From: Anaerolineae bacterium
GTDB lineage: Bacteria > Chloroflexota > Anaerolineae > DRVO01
DNA length: 5,487 bases
Reading direction: 5' to 3'
NCBI GenBank assembly: GCA_012719195.1
Contig: JAAYAV010000148.1
Location: 1-5,487 of the forward strand
In this document: one piece after another, positions 1-5,487 of the stretch
Position numbering within the stretch: position 1 is the stretch's first letter
Layout of the letters: each line of letters starts with the position of its first letter
Notes under the pieces: model-generated
What the model saw: the letters and a program-made list of their open reading frames with translations, nothing else
Databases searched by the model: none
Told to the model about the DNA's origin: nothing
Program-made: the position numbers and the translations under genes

Positions 1-1986
1 GAGCCGGGCGTGGGCAAGACGGCCATCGTTGAGGGTCTGGCTCTGCGCATCACCAACGGCGATGTGCCCGAAGGCCTGAAGGACAAGCGTCTGGTGGCGC
101 TCGACCTGGGTGCGCTCATTGCCGGCGCCAAGTACCGCGGCGAGTTCGAGGAGCGGCTCAAGGCAGTCCTCAAAGAGGTGACCGACGCCCGTGGCCAGAT
201 CATCTTGTTCATCGACGAGCTGCACACGGTCGTGGGGGCGGGAGCGGCCGAGGGCTCCATGGACGCCGGCAACATGCTCAAGCCGTTGCTGGCCCGTGGC
301 GAGTTACACACGGTCGGCGCTACCACTCTGAACGAGTACCGGCAGTACATCGAGAAGGACGCGGCCCTGGAGCGACGCTTCCAGCCTGTGTATGTGGGAG
401 AGCCGACGGTCGAGGACACCATCAGCATCCTGCGCGGGCTGAAGGAGCGCTACGAAGTGCACCATGGGGTGCGCATCAGCGACTCCGCCCTGGTGGCGGC
501 GGCCATGCTGTCGCACCGCTACATCAGTGACCGGTTCCTGCCGGACAAGGCGATAGACCTGATGGACGAGGCGGGGGCGAGGCTCCGCATGGAGATAGAC
601 AGCCTGCCCGCCGAGCTCGATGAGATCCAGCGGCGCATCATGCAGCTGCAGATCGAGCAGCAGGCGCTCAACAAGGAAACGGATGCCGCCACCCAGGATC
701 GACTGGCGCGGCTGGTGTCGGAGCTGAAGGAGCTGGAGACGGCACGAGACGAGCTTCAGGCGACCTGGCAGCGGGAGAAGGATGCCATCCAGGCTATCAC
801 CACCGTCAAGGACCGTATGGAGCAGGCCCGCGTCGATATAGAGCGGGCGGAGCGAGCGGGCGACCTGGAGTCGGCAGCCCGGCTGCGCTACGGGGAGCTG
901 AACGAGCTGCAGCGTCAGTTGGTCCAGGATCAGGATCGCCTGGCGGAGATCCAGGAGGACGGAGGCCTACTGCGCGAAGAGGTGTCCGACGAGGACATCG
1001 CCGACATCGTCAGCGAGTGGACCGGCATACCGGTTTCGCGGCTGGTGGAAGGCGAGGTGCAGAAGCTGCTGCGGATGGAGTCCCGGCTGCAGGAACGCGT
1101 CATCGGTCAGGACCATGCCGTCCGTTCCGTGGCCAACGCGGTGCGCCGCTCCCGGGCAGGCCTGCAGGACCCGCAACGACCCATCGGCTCCTTCATCTTC
1201 CTGGGACCGACGGGCGTGGGGAAGACGGAACTGGCGCGCGCCCTGGCGGAGTTCCTCTTCGACGACGAGCAGGCGATGCGCCGTATAGACATGAGCGAGT
1301 ACCAGGAGCGCCACACGGTGGCCCGCCTCATCGGCGCACCGCCTGGGTACGTTGGCTACGAGGAAGGCGGTCAGTTGACCGAGGCCGTGCGGCGGAGACC
1401 CTACTCGGTGGTGCTCTTCGACGAGATCGAGAAGGCTCACCCCGAGGTGTTCAACGTGTTGCTGCAGGTGCTTGATGATGGGCGCCTCACCGACGGCCAC
1501 GGCCGCACGGTGGACTTCCGCAATACGGTGATCATCATGACCTCCAACATCGGCAGCCACTACATCCATGAGTTGGGCGGGCGCGATGACGAGGAGATGC
1601 GCCGCCGGGTGATGGAGGCTCTGAACACCCACTTCCGCCCCGAGTTCCTGAACCGGGTGGACGAGATCGTGATCTTCAACTCGCTGCAGCGAGAGCAACT
1701 GGTCGAGATCGTGCGGCTGCAGGTCAATCGGCTGCGCGGGATGCTGGCCGAACGGCATGTCACGCTGGACGTGACGCCGGCGGCACTGGAGTACCTGGCC
1801 GAAGCGGGTTACGACCCCGCCTACGGGGCCCGGCCGCTCAAGCGAGCTATACAGCGGGAGCTATCGGACAAGCTGGCGCTGCGGTTGCTGGAAGGAGACT
1901 TCCGCGACGGCGACGCCCTGCGGGCGGACGTCGGGCCTGATGGCCTGGTCTTCGCGCGCCTGGAGGAGCCCGTGGCCGCCGCGTAA
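1..1986 (+). CDS. clpB: ClpB-type Hsp100 disaggregase, 5' end cut off by the window edge
   Basis: This is the ATP-driven cytoplasmic hexamer that, in the known family, threads aggregated proteins through its central pore together with DnaK/DnaJ/GrpE. The reading frame is already open at base 1, inside the first Walker A motif (EPGVGKT, 1-21). The N domain and roughly 200 residues are therefore missing, and the true start is not visible. Visible parts in order: D1 pore loop KYRGE (130-144), Walker B ILFIDE (202-219), paired arginine fingers LERRF (367-381), a long coiled-coil middle domain (about 583-970) with the ClpB-type second motif ERAGDLESAARLRYGEL, D2 Walker A GPTGVGKT (1204-1227), pore loop GYVGY (1345-1359), Walker B VLFDE (1411-1425), sensor 1 MTSN (1537-1548), arginine finger FLNR (1645-1656) and sensor 2 GARPLKR (1825-1845). 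The full middle domain and the absence of a ClpP-docking IGL/LGF loop separate it from ClpA and ClpC. The visible 661 residues fit a protein of normal ClpB length. The gene is intact up to its TAA stop. Confidence 0.96.
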   Translation, partial: EPGVGKTAIVEGLALRITNGDVPEGLKDKRLVALDLGALIAGAKYRGEFEERLKAVLKEVTDARGQIILFIDELHTVVGAGAAEGSMDAGNMLKPLLARGELHTVGATTLNEYRQYIEKDAALERRFQPVYVGEPTVEDTISILRGLKERYEVHHGVRISDSALVAAAMLSHRYISDRFLPDKAIDLMDEAGARLRMEIDSLPAELDEIQRRIMQLQIEQQALNKETDAATQDRLARLVSELKELETARDELQATWQREKDAIQAITTVKDRMEQARVDIERAERAGDLESAARLRYGELNELQRQLVQDQDRLAEIQEDGGLLREEVSDEDIADIVSEWTGIPVSRLVEGEVQKLLRMESRLQERVIGQDHAVRSVANAVRRSRAGLQDPQRPIGSFIFLGPTGVGKTELARALAEFLFDDEQAMRRIDMSEYQERHTVARLIGAPPGYVGYEEGGQLTEAVRRRPYSVVLFDEIEKAHPEVFNVLLQVLDDGRLTDGHGRTVDFRNTVIIMTSNIGSHYIHELGGRDDEEMRRRVMEALNTHFRPEFLNRVDEIVIFNSLQREQLVEIVRLQVNRLRGMLAERHVTLDVTPAALEYLAEAGYDPAYGARPLKRAIQRELSDKLALRLLEGDFRDGDALRADVGPDGLVFARLEEPVAAA

Positions 1987-1996
1987 GGCGGTGTGT

Positions 1997-2032
1997 CTGT
2001 GGTCCGGTGCCGATTGCGGCTCCGGACCACAG
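1997..2032. terminator. Perfect inverted repeat between clpB and clpC: terminator or operator
   Basis: The arms CTGTGGTCCGG (1997-2007) and CCGGACCACAG (2022-2032) pair perfectly over 11 bp. After one T-T mismatch, an inner GCCG/CGGC stem (2009-2012 with 2017-2020) closes an ATTG loop. The repeat begins 10 bases after the clpB stop, where a terminator is expected. Neither strand has a T-run after the stem, so it is not a classical intrinsic terminator. Its right arm covers the -35 zone of the clpC promoter, so it could instead be a repressor site. It does not resemble the CIRCE element (TTAGCACTC-N9-GAGTGCTAA). Its existence is certain; its role is inferred. Confidence 0.6.
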
Positions 2033-2039
2033 CCCAGTG

Positions 2040-2048
2040 TGGTATAAT
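2040..2048 (+). promoter_or_regulatory. Extended -10 promoter of clpC
   Basis: The sequence TGGTATAAT is a perfect TATAAT hexamer preceded by the TGn extension, a form known to work with little or no -35 contact. No good -35 box is present: the nearest candidate, TTGCGG at 2014-2019, would need a 23-bp spacer. Transcription would be expected to start near 2055, giving a leader of about 40 bases before the ATG pair at 2094-2099. Consensus this strong is rare by chance in such GC-rich DNA, and it lies in the short gap directly before clpC. Confidence 0.75.
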
Positions 2049-2093
2049 GGTTGACATAAGTCTAGAACAGGGTTGGTGCCTACTTTGGCAGAT

Positions 2094-4574
2094 ATGATGC
2101 GGTTCGACAAGTTTGCGGAGTCGGCCCAGGACGCGGCTATGCGCGCTCTGGAGATACTACAGCGGTTCGGGCACAGCCAGATGGACACGGAGCACGTGCT
2201 GCTGGCGTTGCTCGAGCAGCCGGAGGGGGTGGTGCCCGAGTTGCTGGGCGCGATGGAGGTTGACTCGGACTCCCTCAGGCAGCGGGTGGACGAGGCTCTG
2301 TCGGCGACCCCGTCCGCCGGGGTGCCCTACAGCCCTACCCCGGGCATGGCGCAGGTGTTCGTAACGCCGCGCCTGAAGGTGCTGATGGATAACGCTGCCG
2401 CTGAGGCGAAGCGGCTGGGTGCCGAGATGCTATCCGCCGAGCATCTCTTCCTGGCCATCTGTAGGGAGCGCAACAGTCCCGCCGCCAGGATCCTGGCCGA
2501 CGGCGGTGTGACGGCGGCGGGGCTGGAGGCGGCGCTGGCCAGCCACGACCAGGGGGCGGAGCAGGGTCCGGAGCGCGATGACGCCCGCTTCCCGACCCTG
2601 AGCAAGTACGCTCGGGACCTGACGGCGCTGGCACGAGAGGGCAGCCTGGATCCAGTCATCGGACGCGAGGAAGAGGTGCTGCGTGTGATGCAGATCCTCT
2701 CCCGCCGGACGAAGAACAACCCCGTCCTCATCGGCGATGCCGGGGTGGGGAAGACGGCCATTGTCGAGGGCTTGGCTCAGCGTATCACGCGCGACGACGT
2801 GCCGGAGACGCTGGCGGGCAAGCGCGTGTTCTCTCTGGACATGGGTGCCATGATCGCGGGGACGCGCTTCCGCGGTGAGTTCGAGGAGCGCATGAAGACT
2901 ACCCTCGAGGAGGTAGAGAAGGCGGAAGGGGAAGTCATCCTGTTCGTCGACGAACTGCACACCCTCGTGGGGGCGGGGGCGGCCGAGGGGGCGGTGGACG
3001 CGGGCAACATGCTGAAGCCGGCTCTGGCTCGAGGGGCGCTGCGCTGCATCGGCGCCACCACGCTCAATGAGTACCGCCAGTACATCGAGAAGGACGCCGC
3101 TCTGGAGCGCCGCTTCGCGCCGGTGTATGTGGACGAGCCGGGCGTCGAGGAGACCATCGAGATGCTAGAGGGCTTGCGCACCCGCTACGAGGAACACCAC
3201 CACGTCCACTACACTGATGCCGCCCTGGAGGCGGCTGCCCGCCTGTCGCACCGCTACGTCCAGGGTCGGCGCCTGCCGGACAAGGCCATCGACCTGTTGG
3301 ACGAGGCCGGCGCTCGGGTGCGCATCGCTATCTTCAGCATTCCTGAGGACCTCAAGTCGGTACGGCAGGAGCTCACGAGCCTGGCAGCCGATGAGGAGGA
3401 GGCCTGGGCAGCGCGGGACTATGAGCGTGCGGCCGAGTGCAAGTCGCGGCGGCTCAAGCAGCAGGCTGGCTTCGATGAGCAGTACTGCGCTTGGCTGAAC
3501 GAGCAGGACTTGGACGAGGTGGTCACAGACGAGGACATCGCCGTCGTGGTGGCTAGCTGGACGGGCATCCCGGTGACGACGATGCTGCAGACGGAAGCCG
3601 AACGGCTGGTGAACATGGAGGAGCACCTCCATCGCCGGGTCATTGGGCAGGAGCAGGCGGTGGCCGCGGTGGCGGACGCCGTTCGGCGGGCCCGGTCCGG
3701 CCTGAAGGACCCGCGTCGCCCGGTCGGCTCTTTCATCTTCTTGGGCCCGTCGGGCGTGGGGAAGACGGAGCTGGCACGGGCGTTGGCGGAGTTCCTCTTC
3801 GACGACGAGGAGTCGCTCCTGCGGGTGGATATGAGCGAGTACCAGGAGCGGCACACGGTGGCGCGACTGGTGGGTGCTCCTCCCGGATACGTCGGCTACG
3901 ACGAGGGAGGCCAACTGACGGAGGCCGTGCGTCGACGACCTTACCGGGTGGTGCTGTTCGACGAGATCGAGAAGGCGCATCCGGACGTCTGGAACGCCCT
4001 TCTGCAGATCCTTGACGACGGGCGCCTTACCGACGGTCACGGCCGCACGGTGGATTTCCGTAACACAGTGATCGTCATGACCTCGAACGTGGGCACGGAG
4101 TACGTGCAGAAGCGAGGCGGAGCGCTTGGGTTCCGCGTGCAGGCTGAGGAGGAGGCAACCGGAGGGACGCTCCCAAGAGGGCTCGACGACACTCTCAAGC
4201 GCACCTTCCGGCCCGAGTTCCTCAATCGGATAGATGAGATCATCGTCTTCCACAGCCTGACCGAGGGGCACGTTCGGCAGATCGTGGAGCTACAGATGCG
4301 CGACATCGTGGCTCGACTACAGGAGCAGGGGGTTCTTCTCACCCTGACCGAGGAGGCCAAGGACTGGCTGGCCCACGAGGGCTACGACCGGCAGTTCGGC
4401 GCCCGTCCCCTGAAGAGGACGCTTCAGCGCCTGGTGGAGAGCCCCCTGAGCCTCAAGCTGCTCAAGGGCGAGATCAGCCGGGGGATGACGGTGACGGTTG
4501 ACGTGAAGGACGGTCAGCTCGAGTTCGTCGGCTCGGGAGCGGAAGCGAACCAGATGGCAGCCGCCACGGTCTAG
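2094..4574 (+). CDS. clpC: ClpC-type Hsp100 unfoldase, partner of ClpP
   Basis: This AAA+ unfoldase is expected to deliver substrates to the ClpP peptidase in the cytoplasm. Domains in order: a double Clp N domain (about 2100-2540, beginning MRFDKF), D1 Walker A GDAGVGKT (2733-2756), pore loop RFRGE (2865-2879), Walker B ILFVDE (2937-2954), a short UVR-type middle region (about 3390-3473), D2 Walker A GPSGVGKT (3744-3767), pore loop GYVGY (3885-3899), Walker B VLFDE (3951-3965), a ClpP-docking LGF tripeptide (4125-4133), and sensor 2 GARPLKR before the end. The short UVR middle region and the LGF loop mark ClpC rather than ClpB. The ATG pair at 2094 and 2097 fits family N termini (MRFDKF...). 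The frame stays open upstream to TTG 2073 and GTG 2076, which would add a few unconserved residues. No good Shine-Dalgarno precedes any candidate. The length from 2094 is 826 residues, normal for ClpC. I see no ctsR, mcsA or mcsB gene beside it. The D1 pore loop has Phe where most relatives have Tyr. Confidence 0.95.
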   Translation: MMRFDKFAESAQDAAMRALEILQRFGHSQMDTEHVLLALLEQPEGVVPELLGAMEVDSDSLRQRVDEALSATPSAGVPYSPTPGMAQVFVTPRLKVLMDNAAAEAKRLGAEMLSAEHLFLAICRERNSPAARILADGGVTAAGLEAALASHDQGAEQGPERDDARFPTLSKYARDLTALAREGSLDPVIGREEEVLRVMQILSRRTKNNPVLIGDAGVGKTAIVEGLAQRITRDDVPETLAGKRVFSLDMGAMIAGTRFRGEFEERMKTTLEEVEKAEGEVILFVDELHTLVGAGAAEGAVDAGNMLKPALARGALRCIGATTLNEYRQYIEKDAALERRFAPVYVDEPGVEETIEMLEGLRTRYEEHHHVHYTDAALEAAARLSHRYVQGRRLPDKAIDLLDEAGARVRIAIFSIPEDLKSVRQELTSLAADEEEAWAARDYERAAECKSRRLKQQAGFDEQYCAWLNEQDLDEVVTDEDIAVVVASWTGIPVTTMLQTEAERLVNMEEHLHRRVIGQEQAVAAVADAVRRARSGLKDPRRPVGSFIFLGPSGVGKTELARALAEFLFDDEESLLRVDMSEYQERHTVARLVGAPPGYVGYDEGGQLTEAVRRRPYRVVLFDEIEKAHPDVWNALLQILDDGRLTDGHGRTVDFRNTVIVMTSNVGTEYVQKRGGALGFRVQAEEEATGGTLPRGLDDTLKRTFRPEFLNRIDEIIVFHSLTEGHVRQIVELQMRDIVARLQEQGVLLTLTEEAKDWLAHEGYDRQFGARPLKRTLQRLVESPLSLKLLKGEISRGMTVTVDVKDGQLEFVGSGAEANQMAAATV

Positions 4575-4596
4575 GCCGGCGCGGGTAAGGAAACGG

Positions 4597-4626
4597 AGCG
4601 GGGGCGGTCAGTTGGCCGCCCCCGTT
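4597..4626. terminator. Bidirectional hairpin between the convergent ends of clpC and yedF
   Basis: The arms CGGGGGCGG (4599-4607) and CCGCCCCCG (4616-4624) pair perfectly. The helix extends inward by a T-G wobble and a C-G pair to an AGTT loop, and outward by a G-T wobble and an A-T pair. It begins 22 bases after the clpC TAG and lies 24 bases beyond the yedF stop on the other strand, the usual place for a shared terminator. The plus-strand tail (TTGAGTTCC) and the minus-strand tail (CTCCGTTTCC) contain only short T-runs. Stem strength would have to compensate, or termination needs Rho. Confidence 0.7.
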
Positions 4627-4649
4627 GAGTTCCGGCAGGAAGCGGCCGA

Positions 4650-5243
4650 TCAGGGCCGCACGACCCGGTCGGCGTTCAGGAGTAGCTCGGCGAGCGAGTA
4701 CATGTTGGAGACAGTGCCCACCCGCACTTGGTCCTTCAGCCCGTAGTAGTCCAGGCAGGTACCGCACAGCCAAACCTCAGTGCCGCCATCGGCCAGAGAG
4801 ACTAGGTCGTCCCGCACCGGTGATTCCTCGGTGGCCAGGCGGACCCCGGCGTTCATGCAGATCAGGTGGTCCGGCCGGGGCTGGACCTCGGCGAGGCTGT
4901 GAAGGAAAGCGCGCATGAGCAGCGAGCCCAGTTCGGGTTCACCTTCCCCTATCCGGTCGGAAGCCAGGAGGATGACGATGGAGCCGCCAGTCTCGCGCGC
5001 AGATGGCTCGCGCGCCCTGGTCTCGAGCTGACCGGAGCCGGGGAACAGATCGATCTCGTGAAGGGCGCTCTCCCGCTGCCGCACTTCCGTCTGCCAGCCG
5101 GCGCTCTTCGCCATGCGGGTCACGTTGGCCACCGCAACTTCGTTGTCGACCAGGATCCGGCAGGGCTCATTCTCGGCCATGGCTCGTCGGGCCAGGACCA
5201 CGGGCTGCGGACAGGCCAGCCCACGGGCATCTAGGGTCTGCAT
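4650..5243 (-). CDS. yedF: YedF-family TusA-DsrE fusion, selenium/sulfur-carrier protein
   Basis: This 197-residue cytoplasmic protein has two parts. Residues 1-65 are a TusA-like sulfur carrier: LDARGLACPQP carries the CPxP motif, whose Cys11 (5211-5213) is the expected persulfide or selenide carrier. Residues about 87-195 are a DsrE-like domain with SDRIGEGEPELGSLLM, the cysteine motif CGTCLDYYGL (Cys160 and Cys163) and VGTVSNMYSL. This order and these motifs match the selenium-metabolism YedF family, which differs from single-domain E. coli YedF. In the known family the gene tends to occur with selD and other selenium-use genes; the exact reaction is not settled. No such neighbour is visible here, so the selenium role is inferred. 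The ATG is well supported: AGGAGT lies 7 bases upstream, and the conserved fold starts within four residues. The linker (residues 66-86) is rich in Gly, Glu and Arg and holds a small tandem ARE repeat. The gene converges on clpC, so it is not in its operon. Confidence 0.9.
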   Translation of the reverse strand: MQTLDARGLACPQPVVLARRAMAENEPCRILVDNEVAVANVTRMAKSAGWQTEVRQRESALHEIDLFPGSGQLETRAREPSARETGGSIVILLASDRIGEGEPELGSLLMRAFLHSLAEVQPRPDHLICMNAGVRLATEESPVRDDLVSLADGGTEVWLCGTCLDYYGLKDQVRVGTVSNMYSLAELLLNADRVVRP

Positions 5244-5250
5244 GGCGTCG

Positions 5251-5256
5251 ACTCCT
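5251..5256 (-). promoter_or_regulatory. Ribosome binding site of yedF
   Basis: Read on the minus strand this is AGGAGT, a strong Shine-Dalgarno match seven bases before the ATG at 5243-5241. It fixes the yedF start and shows that translation runs leftward here. It contrasts with clpC, which has no comparable site. Confidence 0.85.
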
Positions 5257-5325
5257 GTGCGCGCAATACGGATCTGATGATGCCATGGGTGGAGGGGAGG
5301 AGCCAGCTCCGGCAGGGCTGGCGCG

Positions 5326-5369
5326 GGTTTACGCTACCTTTACGGCACAATCACGCTCGGTTTACGGTT
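5326..5369. promoter_or_regulatory. 11-bp-phased TTTACG direct repeats, candidate response-regulator operator
   Basis: TTTACG occurs at 5328-5333, 5339-5344 and 5361-5366, spaced 11 and 22 bp. The slot between (5350-5355) holds the degenerate copy ATCACG. This gives four units of 11 bp: GGTTTACGCTA, CCTTTACGGCA, CAATCACGCTC and GGTTTACGGTT. Hexamers repeated every 11 bp are the known operator layout of OmpR/PhoB-family response regulators. A related GGTTCACC at 5403-5410 falls in the same 11-bp register. A -10-like TATCAT (5389-5394, plus strand) lies 22 bp past the last unit with no -35 box. The site could serve a rightward gene beyond the window or yedF, whose start is about 80 bp away. The repeats are seen directly; the regulator and target are inferred. 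Confidence 0.45.
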
Positions 5370-5400
5370 CGGCGCTGCGTTTCGGCAGTATCATGGTCGC

Positions 5401-5487
5401 GCGGTTCACCCTTCCACTCCTCGAGACGGAGAGCGGGGCGCTGTAGGCGAAGACAGCGCCCCGCTCTTCGCCGTGTTGGCGGTTCAC
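5401..5487 (+). repeat. Pair of GCGGTTCAC direct repeats flanking the right-edge hairpin
   Basis: The nine-base word GCGGTTCAC occurs at 5401-5409 and again as the last nine bases, 5479-5487, 78 bp apart, with the hairpin between. The copies may be binding sites related to the TTTACG units upstream (GGTTCAC against GGTTTAC), or coincidence. The right copy ends at the window edge, so its full extent cannot be seen. Confidence 0.35.
5427..5470. terminator. 18-bp GC-rich hairpin near the right edge
   Basis: The arms CGGAGAGCGGGGCGCTGT (5427-5444) and ACAGCGCCCCGCTCTTCG (5453-5470) pair over 18 bp with a single G-T wobble, around an 8-base loop. It is the strongest hairpin in the window. There is no T-run on either side. 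It could end a leftward gene starting beyond 5487, or be an attenuator in the leader of a rightward gene. I see no plus-strand gene ending just before it, so termination of a gene inside the window is unlikely. Confidence 0.6.

Noticed and set aside
1017..1475. 152-codon plus-strand frame overlapping clpB
   Set aside because: It is an out-of-frame read of the ClpB D2 domain, rich in Arg, Gly and Pro, with no independent start signal.
967..1758. 263-codon open frame on the minus strand inside clpB
   Set aside because: It lies fully antisense to a conserved ClpB domain, and its composition is what GC-rich third positions produce on the opposite strand. It has no recognisable domain.
2051..2056. 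Perfect TTGACA just after the TATAAT box
   Set aside because: It is downstream of the -10, and 16-19 bp further on there is no -10-like hexamer; the nearest, TACTTT at 2081, needs a 24-bp spacer. Probably chance.
3165..4271. 368-codon open frame on the minus strand inside clpC
   Set aside because: It is antisense to clpC in the same register as the one under clpB and reads similarly (both contain VGKAP and QHVEH/EQHHPV-like stretches) because the sense proteins are paralogs. It is a shadow, not a gene pair.
4625..4918. 97-codon plus-strand frame opposite the yedF 3' end
   Set aside because: It is antisense to the conserved DsrE domain, is Arg/Pro/Gly-rich and has no supporting start site.
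5278..5286. TGGCATCAT on the minus strand as an extended -10 for yedF
   Set aside because: It matches TATAAT at only four of six positions and has no -35 partner, so it is too weak to call.
5302..5322. GCCAGC/GCTGGC inverted repeat upstream of yedF
   Set aside because: It is only 6 bp with a 9-base loop, which is expected often in GC-rich DNA.
5003..5446. 147-codon plus-strand frame running from inside yedF to the right-edge hairpin
   Set aside because: Its first half is antisense to yedF, its stop falls in the hairpin loop, and the part beyond yedF (from ATG 5285) has no recognisable domain and crosses the phased repeats.

Overview
The window holds two complete genes, one gene cut by the left edge, and three GC-rich intergenic hairpins. 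The DNA is GC-rich with strongly GC-biased third codon positions. A tandem clpB/clpC pair, a perfect extended -10 promoter (TGGTATAAT) and a two-domain YedF together suggest a bacterium outside the Proteobacteria. Chloroflexota or a high-GC Firmicutes-like lineage is my best guess. This is an impression from gene content and promoter style, with no marker gene to confirm it.

Layout, left to right. Positions 1-1986 (+) are the C-terminal three quarters of the disaggregase ClpB; the start lies left of the window. Positions 1987-2093 are an intergenic region with a long perfect inverted repeat (1997-2032) followed closely by an extended -10 promoter (2040-2048). Positions 2094-4574 (+) are a complete ClpC-type Hsp100 unfoldase with a UVR-type middle region and an LGF ClpP-docking loop. 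Positions 4575-4649 contain a GC-rich hairpin between the convergent ends of clpC and the next gene. Positions 4650-5243 (-) are a TusA-DsrE fusion of the selenium-associated YedF family, with a good Shine-Dalgarno sequence. Positions 5244-5487 contain no gene that I can support. They hold 11-bp-phased TTTACG repeats, which look like a response-regulator operator, and an 18-bp hairpin near the right edge.

How the genes work together. ClpB, working with DnaK, rescues proteins from aggregates for refolding. ClpC feeds proteins to the ClpP protease for destruction. The two side by side form a protein quality-control locus, but the promoter and hairpin between them suggest that clpC can be transcribed on its own. 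yedF is transcribed toward clpC from its own upstream region and has no evident functional link to it. It points to sulfur or selenium trafficking encoded nearby.

I see no CRISPR array, tRNA, rRNA, insertion sequence or phage gene. Most of the window is ordinary conserved housekeeping content. The least explained signals are the phased repeats at 5326-5369 and the hairpin/promoter arrangement at 1997-2048.
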